Assembly (NCBI RefSeq): GCF_014076845.1
Contig: NZ_JACGUT010000082.1
Coordinates: forward strand, 186,001-250,000
Source: Colwellia sp. MB3u-41
GTDB lineage: Bacteria; Pseudomonadota; Gammaproteobacteria; Enterobacterales; Alteromonadaceae
DNA length: 64,000 bases
Direction: 5' to 3'
Notes under the pieces: model-generated
Databases searched by the model: none
Seen by the model: only the letters and a program-made list of their open reading frames with translations
What the model was told of the DNA's origin: nothing
Made by a program: the position numbers and the translations under genes
In this document: one piece after another, positions 1 to 8,795 of the stretch
Layout of the letters: every line of letters starts with the position of its first letter
How positions within the stretch are numbered: position 1 is the stretch's first letter

Positions 1-1263
1 CGGAGTAGCCCCTGCTGGCAAATCAATTACATCACCATTTGGCGTGAATACATAAATACGGTCTTCAAAGACTTGGCTACGTAACTCATCCAACAAGTCA
101 CCGCTTTCGCTTACATCATCTTGCCATTGTAATATTTTTCTTAACCAACTCACTTTTTCATCAAAACCCGTTTTTCTATCGGTATTTTTCCCCCCTGCAC
201 TGCCTTCTTTATAACGCCAATGGGCAGCGACCCCCATTTCTGCATCATCATGCATTTGCTGAGTTCTAATTTGAACTTCTACTGATTTACCCTCAGGACC
301 TAAAACGACCGTATGAATCGATTGATAACCATTAGGTTTTGGCGTCGCGACATAGTCATCAAATTCATTAGGCAAATGCTGCCAACTTGTATGAACTATG
401 CCTAATGCGCCATAACAGTCTTGTAATTTATCAACAACAACTCTTACCGCTCTAACATCAAAGAGTTCTTCAAAATCAAGTGACTTTTGTTGCATTTTTT
501 TCCAAATGCTAAAAATATGTTTAGGCCGGCCATAGACGTCACCCAAGATATTTAAATCTTTTAATTGCCCGCTAAGGTTGCTAACAAAATCAGCCATGTA
601 TTGTTCTCGGTCAAGGCGTTTTTCATCTAATTGTTGGGCAATATCTTTATATACGTTTGGATGGAGGTAGCGAAAAGATATATCTTCAAGCTCCCATTTT
701 AATTGCCCTATGCCTAACCTATTAGCCAGTGGCGCATAAATGTTGGCTGTTTCTTTGGCAGCTAAAACACGTGTTTCTTCATCCGCATTTTTTACCAGTC
801 GCAAGTAGCAAACTCGCTCAGCAAGTTTAATCACAACCGCACGTACATCATCGACCATCGCAACTAACATTTTACGGATGTTGTCAACTTGGTTTGCAGA
901 CACTTGATTTGACTGGCCTTGCTGCAGGGTCTTTATTGCCTGCATTTGGCTAACACCATTACATAAGTTGAGTATTTTTTTAGAAAAATTTTCTTCAATG
1001 TATTCCAATGAAATACATTGATATTCATATAAGGGGAGTAAAAAAGCAGCACACAATGAATCACGGTCAAGATTCAAGCTGGCAAGAATCTCGACCATTT
1101 CTAAAGACTTAGTCTGACACTCTTGCTGCTCTACGCAGAACTCACTCACTTGCTGCCAAAGCTTCTCGAGTGCTAGGTTTTTTTGGTCACTAAGTTCTAA
1201 TGAGCTTAACCATTGCTCAAAATTTATTTCTGAAATTTGATGAGATTTACGTACCGACACCAT
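1..1263 (-). CDS. relA: GTP pyrophosphokinase RelA, C-terminus cut by the window edge
   Basis: Makes (p)ppGpp from GTP/GDP and ATP in the stringent response on stalled ribosomes. About 421 N-terminal residues are visible, starting MVSVRKSHQ at the ATG ending at 1263. The pseudo-hydrolase domain comes first. The HD-type hydrolase signature expected of SpoT is not present; the equivalent stretch reads FLLPLYEY, which points to monofunctional RelA. The synthetase domain follows, with YQSIHTVV, EVQIRTQQMH and AAHWRYKEG, and the TGS domain is just beginning (VFTPNGDVIDLPAG) at the window edge. rlmD begins 40 nt upstream on the same strand, the enterobacterial relA-rlmD order. The left boundary is artificial. 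Confidence 0.95.
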   Translation of the reverse strand, partial: MVSVRKSHQISEINFEQWLSSLELSDQKNLALEKLWQQVSEFCVEQQECQTKSLEMVEILASLNLDRDSLCAAFLLPLYEYQCISLEYIEENFSKKILNLCNGVSQMQAIKTLQQGQSNQVSANQVDNIRKMLVAMVDDVRAVVIKLAERVCYLRLVKNADEETRVLAAKETANIYAPLANRLGIGQLKWELEDISFRYLHPNVYKDIAQQLDEKRLDREQYMADFVSNLSGQLKDLNILGDVYGRPKHIFSIWKKMQQKSLDFEELFDVRAVRVVVDKLQDCYGALGIVHTSWQHLPNEFDDYVATPKPNGYQSIHTVVLGPEGKSVEVQIRTQQMHDDAEMGVAAHWRYKEGSAGGKNTDRKTGFDEKVSWLRKILQWQDDVSESGDLLDELRSQVFEDRIYVFTPNGDVIDLPAGATP

Positions 1264-1303
1264 AAAAATAACCTACTAAATTTTAGAGAAACAAAATGAA
1301 TAC

Positions 1304-2626
1304 CTACTTTACAAACAATACCATAGTCTCAATATGCTTTGTTTGAGAAAACATATCCATTAAAGATATTTTTTCAATACGATAACCTTGTGCTATTAAT
1401 AACTCACTATCTTTAGCTAACGTTGCGGGATCACAACTTACATATAAAACGGTTGGAATATTTACATGAGTCAATTGTTGCAGCGCTTCATATGCACCTG
1501 CTCGAGCAGGGTCTAATAGCAGTTTAGTGTATTTTTTGTTGACCCAAGTTTCGTCCTTCCAATCGCTATTTAGGTCTGCTTGATAAAACTCACAATTAGT
1601 TAAACCATTTTGCAAAGCGTTTTTATGCGCATTAGTGACCATAAGCGCGACGCCTTCAATACCGACAACTTGCGCGACACGTTTTGCGATAGGTAAGCTA
1701 AAGTTTCCTAAACCACAAAATAAATCTAGCACAATGTCTTGCTCAGTTAACTGCAACCAATCAATAGCTTGAGTTATCATACTTTTATTTACGTCGTGAT
1801 TAACCTGAATAAAGTTATCACTACTAAAAGAGATAGCAATATTGTTATCTAAAACATACTGTAAATTTTCTGAAATCGATTCATCTAACGAAATTATCTC
1901 TTTACCAAAATCAAACCGCACATCACAACACAAATCATCACTGAATGTTTGCCAGTGCTGTTTATCTTGCTGGGTTAGCTTGTCAAGTTGACGCACCACA
2001 ACGGTCACTCTTTCTGTCGCAATAACCTCTATATGACCAATAGCATTTTTACCAGACAGTTTTTTTAGCAAGACTTTAAGGGGTGAAAAAATATTATTTA
2101 ATGGCTGAATAAGTACAGGACAATTTTTAATATTAATTAAATGATTACTACCACGCTGCCTAAAGCCAATAGTTGCTTGCCCAACTTTATTGTACTGCAC
2201 GCCAATACGAGCCTTTCGTCGATAATGCCAAGATTGACTGATTATAGGTACTTGCCAAGGCAATAATTGCTCATGATTGTTGCGCGAAAATAAGTCACTG
2301 ACTTTTTGCTGTTTGAAGTCAAGTTGAGCGGCGGGTGACAAATGCTGTAAATCACAACCTCCACAACTGAGAAAGTGTTGACACTTCGCCGCTATACGCT
2401 CTTCATTGGGAACGATTACCGCGGTTAGCTTGCCACGGCTATATTTGTTTTTTTGCTCAATAACCTTCACCTGAACCACTTCATCAGGTAACGCACCATC
2501 AATAAATATAGGCTTTTTATTGTATTGACCAACGCCGCAGCCGTTAATATCAAGGCGTGTTATTGTAATTTTTACTTCTTGCCCTAATTCTTGTTTTTTA
2601 ACTGTTGCTTTAAAAAAGTTGGCCAT
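1304..2626 (-). CDS. rlmD: 23S rRNA (uracil(1939)-C5)-methyltransferase RlmD
   Basis: SAM-dependent RNA methyltransferase for m5U1939 of 23S rRNA. The 440 residues match the family length. An N-terminal TRAM domain (about 14-70) is followed by an iron-sulfur cysteine set (CQHFLSCGGC near 82-91, with a later Cys in KNCPV). The C-terminal Rossmann fold has motif I as LDLFCGLGNFSLP, then LLLDPARAG and VSCDPATLAKD, which carries the catalytic cysteine. It lies 40 nt upstream of relA and diverges from barA, as in Escherichia coli. The related TrmA lacks the Fe-S cysteines, so RlmD fits better. Confidence 0.95.
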   Translation of the reverse strand: MANFFKATVKKQELGQEVKITITRLDINGCGVGQYNKKPIFIDGALPDEVVQVKVIEQKNKYSRGKLTAVIVPNEERIAAKCQHFLSCGGCDLQHLSPAAQLDFKQQKVSDLFSRNNHEQLLPWQVPIISQSWHYRRKARIGVQYNKVGQATIGFRQRGSNHLINIKNCPVLIQPLNNIFSPLKVLLKKLSGKNAIGHIEVIATERVTVVVRQLDKLTQQDKQHWQTFSDDLCCDVRFDFGKEIISLDESISENLQYVLDNNIAISFSSDNFIQVNHDVNKSMITQAIDWLQLTEQDIVLDLFCGLGNFSLPIAKRVAQVVGIEGVALMVTNAHKNALQNGLTNCEFYQADLNSDWKDETWVNKKYTKLLLDPARAGAYEALQQLTHVNIPTVLYVSCDPATLAKDSELLIAQGYRIEKISLMDMFSQTKHIETMVLFVK

Positions 2627-2722
2627 GACGAAATATACCTGTTAAGTGCTATAAATTTATATGACGATATGCCATGATAAGGTTATTCAAAGTCATGATT
2701 TTACACTAAAGTTCAGCAAATA

Positions 2723-5551
2723 ATGCATAAAATAAGTCTGAAAGATTGGGTAATTTTACTTACCATAGTGCCAACCACGCTGATCGCTTTCTCGATCGCC
2801 AGCTATTTTTCCTATAGCCGGTATGATGAATTGAATAATTTTTTAACGCAGCGCTCACAAAGTATTATTGAACCCCTAGCGATTGCCAGCACTTTGCCCA
2901 TGTTGAACAAAGATCGTGTGCAACTTCGTAATTTGATGAACTTCACCCATCGTAGTCAATCGTCTATTATCAAAAGTATTGCTGTTTTCACCAAAGATAA
3001 CCAAGTTTTTGTTACCAGCTCTTATCACGGTGATGCTAATTTGTTGCGTCTTAAAGCCGGGCAAGTTATTCCTGATGGTACAATTTTTTCGAAAACGGGT
3101 GATGATTTTATTTTTCATAGTCCTATAGTTAATGAAACCTTAATTAATGACGCGACGCGTTCCTTATCTCAAGATAATATTGGCTATATTGCTATGCAAG
3201 TTGATAGCAGTAAGATTCGGTTAAAGCAGCAAGACCAAATGATATTCTCCTTTCTTATTGTACTTTTCGGTACAGCTTTTAGTGCCTTTTTTTCTTATCG
3301 GCTTATTAAAAACTTTACTCGTCCAATAGGCGCTATGGTACAAGCTGTTGATCGAATTAGGGAAGGAAAGCTGGAAAGCCGAGTAACGGGACAATTGATT
3401 GGAGAGTTAAATTTTTTGAAAAATGGTGTCAATGCAATGGCCCAATCATTAGGAGATTATCAAGAAGAAATGCAAGGCAGTATTGACCAAGCGACTACCG
3501 ATTTACGAGAAAGTTTAGAACAATTTGAAATACAAAACGTTGAACTTGATATTGCTAAACGAAAAGCACAAGAAGCCAATAAAGTTAAATCAGAATTTTT
3601 AGCTAATATGAGCCATGAACTTCGTACACCACTCAATGGCGTTATTGGTTTTACTCGCCAAGTATTAAAGACACCTTTAACCATTACTCAGCGTGACTAC
3701 TTACAAACCATTGAGCGCTCGTCAGCTAACTTGCTGGCGATTATTAATGATATTTTAGATTTTTCGAAGTTAGACGCTGGAAAAATGGTGATTGAAAACA
3801 TTCCTTTTTCAATGCGAGAAGCCGTTGAGGATACATTAACATTATTGGCACCTACCTCTCATAAAAAAAATATCGAGTTATCTTTACGTGTTAACCCGCA
3901 ATTACCTGATGCGCTTATTGGTGATGCGATGAGAATTAAGCAGGTATTAATCAATCTAACCAGCAACGCAATGAAGTTCACCGACAAAGGCTCTGTTGAT
4001 ATAGATGTCGACAGCGAGCGTATTGAAAATAATATCGCTATTTTAAAAGTAACGATAAAAGATACAGGGATTGGCATGAGTAACGAGCAGCAAAAAACTA
4101 TTTTTGACGCTTTTGGTCAAGCAGATAAGAGTGTTACTCGTCTTTATGGTGGCACGGGGCTTGGCTTGGTTATTTCTCAACGCTTGGTTAATGAAATGAA
4201 CGGTAATATGGGCTTTTCCACAGAGCAAGGCCAAGGTTCAACCTTTTGGTTTACTTTCCGTTGTGAAGTTAACCCTATTTCTCTTGGTAATATTTTTGAT
4301 AACCATGAGCTTTCTGGAAAAAGTGTGCTTTATTTTGAACCTCATACGCATAGTCGTATTGCGACCAGTGAAATTCTTACCGATTGGGACTTGGACGTTC
4401 ATCCTGCTCAAAACTTAGCGCAAGTAAACGATTTGCTTAGCGAAAAGTCACACTTTGATTTTGCCCTTATTAGTCATGATATCACGCCAACAGCGTTAGT
4501 AGAGTTGAAGGAACTTATCGCAACACTTTCAACCAACGTGACTCAAATTCATTTAGCAATAAACAGTAACTCTCCTAATTTACAAGAAGCACTGATTGCG
4601 AGTGGGGCCAAAAGTTGTTTAAGTAAGCCTATCACACCAGAACGATTAAATAAGGTCTTACTCCCTCAAAACCACCTACTTGGTAACACTACATCAACCA
4701 CTGAAGAAAATAAGATCCCTATAAAAATATTGGCAGTTGATGACAACGAAGCTAATTTAAAACTCATTAATGAACTTTTGCTTGAACAAGTTAACGAAGT
4801 AACCACCGTTTTAAACGGTCAAGAAGCCGTAAACATTTGTAAAAATGAAAAATTTTCAATGATATTTATGGATATTCAAATGCCAATAATGGACGGGATT
4901 TCAGCCCTAAAAAGTATTAAAGCGATGACGTTTAATGACAATACTCCCATCATTGCAGTAACGGCTCATGCCCTTAAAGAAGAAAAAGATAAACTGTTAA
5001 AGCTTGGCTTTGACTCTTACATGACTAAACCCATTGACGAAGCGATGCTGCGCCATTGTATTTATGAATATTGTGATTTAACACAGCCACCACATGTTAC
5101 AACAATAAAAAATAACAGCCTAAATCGTACTCATTTACATAAAAACATAAATGAGACTAAAAAATCAACGATTGAGCCAGCACATAATAATAATAAAGTG
5201 ATTGACTGGCCTTTAGCATTAAAGCGAGCAGGCAATAAAGAAGAGCTCGCCAAAGAAATGCTCAAAGGTTTAGTACAAAGCCTACCTGAAACTAAACTGA
5301 ATATTTCTGAAGCGCTTACTTCACAAGATGTAGAACAATTAAAGATACTCATTCATAAGCTCAATGGTGCTTGTTGTTATTCAGGAGTACCAAGCCTAGG
5401 ACGTGTCGTTCATCAGATTGAAACAGAGCTCAAAAGTGATGTCACCATTGATGATTTAGAGCCTGAATTTTTTGAGTTTTTTGAACATATCGATAATGTA
5501 ATAAATCAAGCGCCTGAAATATTTAATCATTCAACAAAAAACAAGCACTAG
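2723..5551 (+). CDS. barA: Hybrid sensor histidine kinase BarA
   Basis: Tripartite membrane sensor kinase that phosphorylates the response regulator UvrY/GacA, controlling the Csr small RNAs. An N-terminal membrane segment (about 10-30) and a second (about 172-194) flank a periplasmic sensor region. Then come HAMP (to about 250), a coiled coil, HisKA with SHELRTPLNG (His298), and an HATPase with N box and GTGLGLVIS. A degenerate receiver-like domain (about 520-650) precedes a true receiver with Asp717 in FMDIQMPIMDG, and a C-terminal Hpt domain carries His878 (IHKLNG). 942 residues is usual. The position divergent from rlmD-relA supports the barA assignment; uvrY is not in the window. Confidence 0.93.
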   Translation: MHKISLKDWVILLTIVPTTLIAFSIASYFSYSRYDELNNFLTQRSQSIIEPLAIASTLPMLNKDRVQLRNLMNFTHRSQSSIIKSIAVFTKDNQVFVTSSYHGDANLLRLKAGQVIPDGTIFSKTGDDFIFHSPIVNETLINDATRSLSQDNIGYIAMQVDSSKIRLKQQDQMIFSFLIVLFGTAFSAFFSYRLIKNFTRPIGAMVQAVDRIREGKLESRVTGQLIGELNFLKNGVNAMAQSLGDYQEEMQGSIDQATTDLRESLEQFEIQNVELDIAKRKAQEANKVKSEFLANMSHELRTPLNGVIGFTRQVLKTPLTITQRDYLQTIERSSANLLAIINDILDFSKLDAGKMVIENIPFSMREAVEDTLTLLAPTSHKKNIELSLRVNPQLPDALIGDAMRIKQVLINLTSNAMKFTDKGSVDIDVDSERIENNIAILKVTIKDTGIGMSNEQQKTIFDAFGQADKSVTRLYGGTGLGLVISQRLVNEMNGNMGFSTEQGQGSTFWFTFRCEVNPISLGNIFDNHELSGKSVLYFEPHTHSRIATSEILTDWDLDVHPAQNLAQVNDLLSEKSHFDFALISHDITPTALVELKELIATLSTNVTQIHLAINSNSPNLQEALIASGAKSCLSKPITPERLNKVLLPQNHLLGNTTSTTEENKIPIKILAVDDNEANLKLINELLLEQVNEVTTVLNGQEAVNICKNEKFSMIFMDIQMPIMDGISALKSIKAMTFNDNTPIIAVTAHALKEEKDKLLKLGFDSYMTKPIDEAMLRHCIYEYCDLTQPPHVTTIKNNSLNRTHLHKNINETKKSTIEPAHNNNKVIDWPLALKRAGNKEELAKEMLKGLVQSLPETKLNISEALTSQDVEQLKILIHKLNGACCYSGVPSLGRVVHQIETELKSDVTIDDLEPEFFEFFEHIDNVINQAPEIFNHSTKNKH

Positions 5552-5573
5552 ATACACTTTATTATTATAGATA

Positions 5574-5597
5574 ATCAGTTAATGATCATTAACTGAT
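5574..5597. terminator. 24-nt perfect palindrome between convergent barA and the thioredoxin-like gene
   Basis: Two 12-nt halves (ATCAGTTAATGA and its exact complement) meet with no spacer, so a hairpin of about 10 bp with a 4-nt loop is possible on either strand. It lies 23 nt after the barA stop and 47 nt before the end of the opposing gene. There is no long T-run beside it, so a role as a two-way terminator is inferred from position. Confidence 0.45.
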
Positions 5598-5644
5598 ATA
5601 GCTTTAGCCATTTTTAGAACTTAGATAATTTACTGAATACTTGA

Positions 5645-6121
5645 TCAAAGCAGTAACTGGGCAATATCTTGCACTAAACTTTTATTAGGTCTTTCAATGA
5701 TCCGTCCTAATTCCTCTTTTTTAATTTCATCTCGGTAAATGATAATAGTGGGTGTGTATTTGATATTATTATTTATTGCCAAGTCCTGAGGATCTGTTTT
5801 TTGATAATCAAGCGCAATAAGTGTTACGTTAATATGCTTATTTGCTTTTAATAGTTTAAGTAATTTAGGCACTTCCCGCTCACTGTCATGGCACCAAGTC
5901 GCAAAATAAATATCTATTTTTAGCGTTTTAGGCCACTGAGCAATAAGTTCTTGCTCTTGCTCGCTGACTGAAAATGCCTCAAAATTTGTCTCAAATACGC
6001 TAAAATCGTTCAACAGTTTAGCTTCACTGACCACACCCAATGCAAAATCATCGGCTTGCGCTGATAACGATAATAGGCTAATAAAAGCGGTTGATAACAT
6101 TGTTAATAATAATTTTTTCAT
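5645..6121 (-). CDS. Secreted thioredoxin-fold protein with a CxxS active site
   Basis: 158 residues. A signal peptide (MKKLLLTML... ending at AQA, about residues 1-23) sends it to the periplasm. The thioredoxin core is seen in IDIYFATWCHDSEREVPKL and in the cis-proline loop KYTPTIIIYRDE. The usual CxxC is C-H-D-S, so only one active-site cysteine remains. This fits small thioredoxin families with a WCxDS motif and argues against plain disulfide exchange. It is flanked by convergent barA and by tyrA upstream on the same strand (55 nt), and is probably a separate unit. Substrate unknown. Confidence 0.8.
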   Translation of the reverse strand: MKKLLLTMLSTAFISLLSLSAQADDFALGVVSEAKLLNDFSVFETNFEAFSVSEQEQELIAQWPKTLKIDIYFATWCHDSEREVPKLLKLLKANKHINVTLIALDYQKTDPQDLAINNNIKYTPTIIIYRDEIKKEELGRIIERPNKSLVQDIAQLLL

Positions 6122-6176
6122 AGCGACTCTTGTTGGTTTGTATCAGTATATACAAAACTGTAAACGTCAAAATCGT

Positions 6177-7328
6177 TTAGTGTTTCTTTAATTCGTTAGC
6201 TTTTAATAACATGGCTTTGCTTTCTTGTAAAAAGATATCGGCATAATCACCAAACCAATCAGATACTTGTGAAAACATAGTAACAAAAGCATCTTTATCA
6301 CCCATTTCAACATCTTCTAACAGTTCTAAAAACCGATAAGCGAAACGTTTCATCATCGCGACATTATCGTGATTTGAAAAAATTATATCGGTATAAAGCA
6401 CTGGGTCTTGTGCAAACAAACGCCCAACCATAATCAACTCTAGACGATAGATAGGCGAACTCATTTCAACAAGTTGTGAAATATCAGCTCCTTCTGTCAT
6501 CAAATGATAGCCATAAGCGATCGTTGAAAAATGTCGCATCACTTGCACCATCGACATTGCCTGATCGTGTGCTAAAGCATCTACGGGGTAAATTTTTGCC
6601 CCCCAGACCTGAAATTGTTTCAGCAACCAATTATATTGTTCAGGTAAGCGCCCTTCACAAGTAATAATGGTTTGTTTAATTAGCCCTGAAACATCGGGTC
6701 CAAACATCGGGTGTAAGCCAACAACAGGCCCTTTATGAACTTTCATCATTTCATAAAGAGGCATTTCTTTTACACTGGTCACATCGGCTAAGATACATTT
6801 TTTTGATAAAAAAGATAATTTTTGGATAATCATTGATGTTAACCGAATAGGTACGGCAACAATAACAACGCCTGCTCCAGCAAGAATATTATCGCTATTT
6901 GACCAATCTTCCTGTTCGAGTATTTCTACCTGATAACCAGAGCGCTCAAATAAGTCGACAAATACTTTACCTAACTGACCACTACCACCAATAACAACAA
7001 TTTTACCACACTCAATATTAACACATTGATAACCACTCGCATCTTGGCTAATGTAAGAGTCACTCATTAATCGCCTTAAAATATCTTCGATTAATTCAGG
7101 AGACACCCCTGCTTCCATCGCTTGTTGTCTGCGCATAGATAACAATTTAGCTTCCCGCTCAGGTGCATAAATAGGCATACCTACTTTGCTTTTAAGCGCT
7201 CCAACTTTGGTCGTGACTCTCCTGCGTTTTGCTAATAGCTCGACTAATTGAGTATCTATTTCATCAATTTCATTTCTCAGTTGATCTAACTGAGGAGCTA
7301 TACTTTTATTATCCATTGGTTTACTCAT
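6177..7328 (-). CDS. tyrA: Bifunctional chorismate mutase / prephenate dehydrogenase TyrA
   Basis: Converts chorismate to prephenate and on to 4-hydroxyphenylpyruvate in tyrosine synthesis. 383 residues, close to the E. coli length. The N-terminal AroQ-type mutase domain (about 10-95) shows LRNEIDEID and LLAKRRRVT. The dehydrogenase domain has the NAD-binding GGSGQLGKVF near 113-122 and GLHPMFGPDV, with the prephenate-binding histidines. It lies 32 nt downstream of aroF on the same strand, forming the classic aroF-tyrA operon. Confidence 0.96.
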   Translation of the reverse strand: MSKPMDNKSIAPQLDQLRNEIDEIDTQLVELLAKRRRVTTKVGALKSKVGMPIYAPEREAKLLSMRRQQAMEAGVSPELIEDILRRLMSDSYISQDASGYQCVNIECGKIVVIGGSGQLGKVFVDLFERSGYQVEILEQEDWSNSDNILAGAGVVIVAVPIRLTSMIIQKLSFLSKKCILADVTSVKEMPLYEMMKVHKGPVVGLHPMFGPDVSGLIKQTIITCEGRLPEQYNWLLKQFQVWGAKIYPVDALAHDQAMSMVQVMRHFSTIAYGYHLMTEGADISQLVEMSSPIYRLELIMVGRLFAQDPVLYTDIIFSNHDNVAMMKRFAYRFLELLEDVEMGDKDAFVTMFSQVSDWFGDYADIFLQESKAMLLKANELKKH

Positions 7329-7360
7329 TTACTTTTAGTGGCCGTTGCCTTCACTTCGGT

Positions 7361-8470
7361 TTACATTAAACGGTTTTTTAAGGCATCATTAAGTTTATTG
7401 GTCGCATTGGCTAGTAAAAGCGCGGTATCGTTAAAATCAATACATGCATCAGTGACTGAAATACCATATTTCAATGACTCTTTTGGACCACTCGTACTCT
7501 GGTTACCCGCATGAATATTACTTTCTAACATTATACCTATTATTGACTTATTACCTTCAACGATTTGATCAAAGACATTTTCTGCCACTAAGGGCTGACG
7601 GCGATAATCTTTGCTTGAGTTGCCATGTGAGCAATCAATAACGATACCAGGCTCTAAGCCATGAACACTCAATTCTTTCTCACACAACCCGACATTAACA
7701 GCATCATAATTAGGTTTTTTGCCACCCCGCAAAATAACATGGCCGTCAGGGTTGCCTGATGTTTTAATCAATGACACTTGCCCTTGACGATTAATCCCCA
7801 TAAAACGATGTGGAGATGCTGCTGACTGCAAAGCATTAATAGCAACATCTAAACTACCATTCGTGCCATTTTTAAAGCCGATAGGCATAGAGAGCCCTGA
7901 AGCCATCTCCCTGTGTGTTTGTGACTCAGTTGTTCTAGCACCAATCGCTGACCAACTAAATAATTCAGCTAAATATTGGGGGCTAATAGGGTCAAGTGCT
8001 TCGGTCGCTAATGGCAGGCCTAACTCAGTTAAATAAATCAATAATTCTCGAGCTTTACGTAAACCGGTTTCAACATCAAAAGTGCCGTCCATATGCGGAT
8101 CGTTTATCAACCCTTTCCAACCTACAGTCGTGCGGGGTTTTTCAAAATATACACGCATAACAATGTAAAGGTTATCTTGATGCTTATCGTGAAGCGTTTT
8201 TAATTTTTGTGCGTATTCTTTAGCAGCTTCAAGGTCATGTACTGAACAAGGGCCTGAAATGACTAATAAACGATGATCTTTTTTATGAATAATATTCGCG
8301 ATAACTTTTCGGGCAGCTTTAACAAAATTCCGTCCGGTTTCTGATAAAGGTAATTCGTCTCTAAGCTGATCAGGTGTGATCAGTACATCTTCAGAATTAA
8401 CGTGAATATCATTAAGTGTTTTCACATGAGAATTTTTACTTGATAAAGAGTGAGACATTGTATTTTCCAT
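7361..8470 (-). CDS. aroF: 3-deoxy-7-phosphoheptulonate synthase (probably tyrosine-sensitive AroF)
   Basis: Condenses phosphoenolpyruvate with erythrose 4-phosphate, the first step of the shikimate pathway. Type I DAHP synthase signatures are present: VISGPCSVHDLEAA, MRVYFEKPRTTVGWKG, GFKNGTNGS, DCSHGNSSKD and GIMLESN. The tyrosine-sensitive isozyme is inferred from the operon with tyrA and the upstream TyrR-like boxes, not from the protein itself. The start is uncertain. The first ATG (8470) has no good ribosome site; the ATG at 8458 has GGA at a normal distance and would give 365 residues. Confidence 0.93.
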   Translation of the reverse strand: MENTMSHSLSSKNSHVKTLNDIHVNSEDVLITPDQLRDELPLSETGRNFVKAARKVIANIIHKKDHRLLVISGPCSVHDLEAAKEYAQKLKTLHDKHQDNLYIVMRVYFEKPRTTVGWKGLINDPHMDGTFDVETGLRKARELLIYLTELGLPLATEALDPISPQYLAELFSWSAIGARTTESQTHREMASGLSMPIGFKNGTNGSLDVAINALQSAASPHRFMGINRQGQVSLIKTSGNPDGHVILRGGKKPNYDAVNVGLCEKELSVHGLEPGIVIDCSHGNSSKDYRRQPLVAENVFDQIVEGNKSIIGIMLESNIHAGNQSTSGPKESLKYGISVTDACIDFNDTALLLANATNKLNDALKNRLM

Positions 8471-8594
8471 TTATCGCAAGATTATTTATTAAGGTAAATA
8501 TAGAACAAAAGACTAAGTGTGACTTAGCAAAAGAAGGGAATGTAATAATATCTTTTTTGTTGGATTTGCATAATAATTTTACCGACTGTAATTA

Positions 8595-8612
8595 TGTAAA
8601 GTTAAGTTTACT
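8595..8612. promoter_or_regulatory. Strong TyrR-like box upstream of aroF-tyrA
   Basis: TGTAAA-GTTAAG-TTTACT matches the TyrR box (TGTAAA-N6-TTTACA) at 11 of 12 defined positions. It lies about 125 nt upstream of aroF. Read on the minus strand, its TTTACA half could double as a -35 element, so a repressor here would block polymerase. The match is seen directly; TyrR binding is inferred. Confidence 0.6.
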
Positions 8613-8617
8613 GTGCT

Positions 8618-8635
8618 TGTATAGAATATCTTACA
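8618..8635. promoter_or_regulatory. Second, weaker TyrR-like box
   Basis: TGTATA-GAATAT-CTTACA matches the TyrR box at 10 of 12 positions. Its centre is 23 bp from the centre of the neighbouring stronger box, about two helical turns, so both would lie on the same DNA face. Paired strong and weak boxes are typical of TyrR-repressed promoters. Confidence 0.5.
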
Positions 8636-8742
8636 GATTATTTTTTTGAAGGTACAGGTTTTTTAGTGTTTTTATTCTAGCTTATTTAATTTTTGTGCAT
8701 AAAACCGCCTCTAATAGCTACCATAGCGTTCATCCGAAACAT

Positions 8743-8766
8743 AAAAAGCGCCCTAAGGCGCTTTTT
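8743..8766. terminator. Rho-independent terminator downstream of acs
   Basis: AAAAAGCGCC, loop CTAA, GGCGCTTTTT: a perfect 10-bp stem with flanking A and T runs, usable in both directions. It lies 30 nt past the acs stop codon and also insulates acs from the aroF promoter region. Confidence 0.85.
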
Positions 8767-8795
8767 ATGTTGACAGTAAAGACTACACTGATGGT

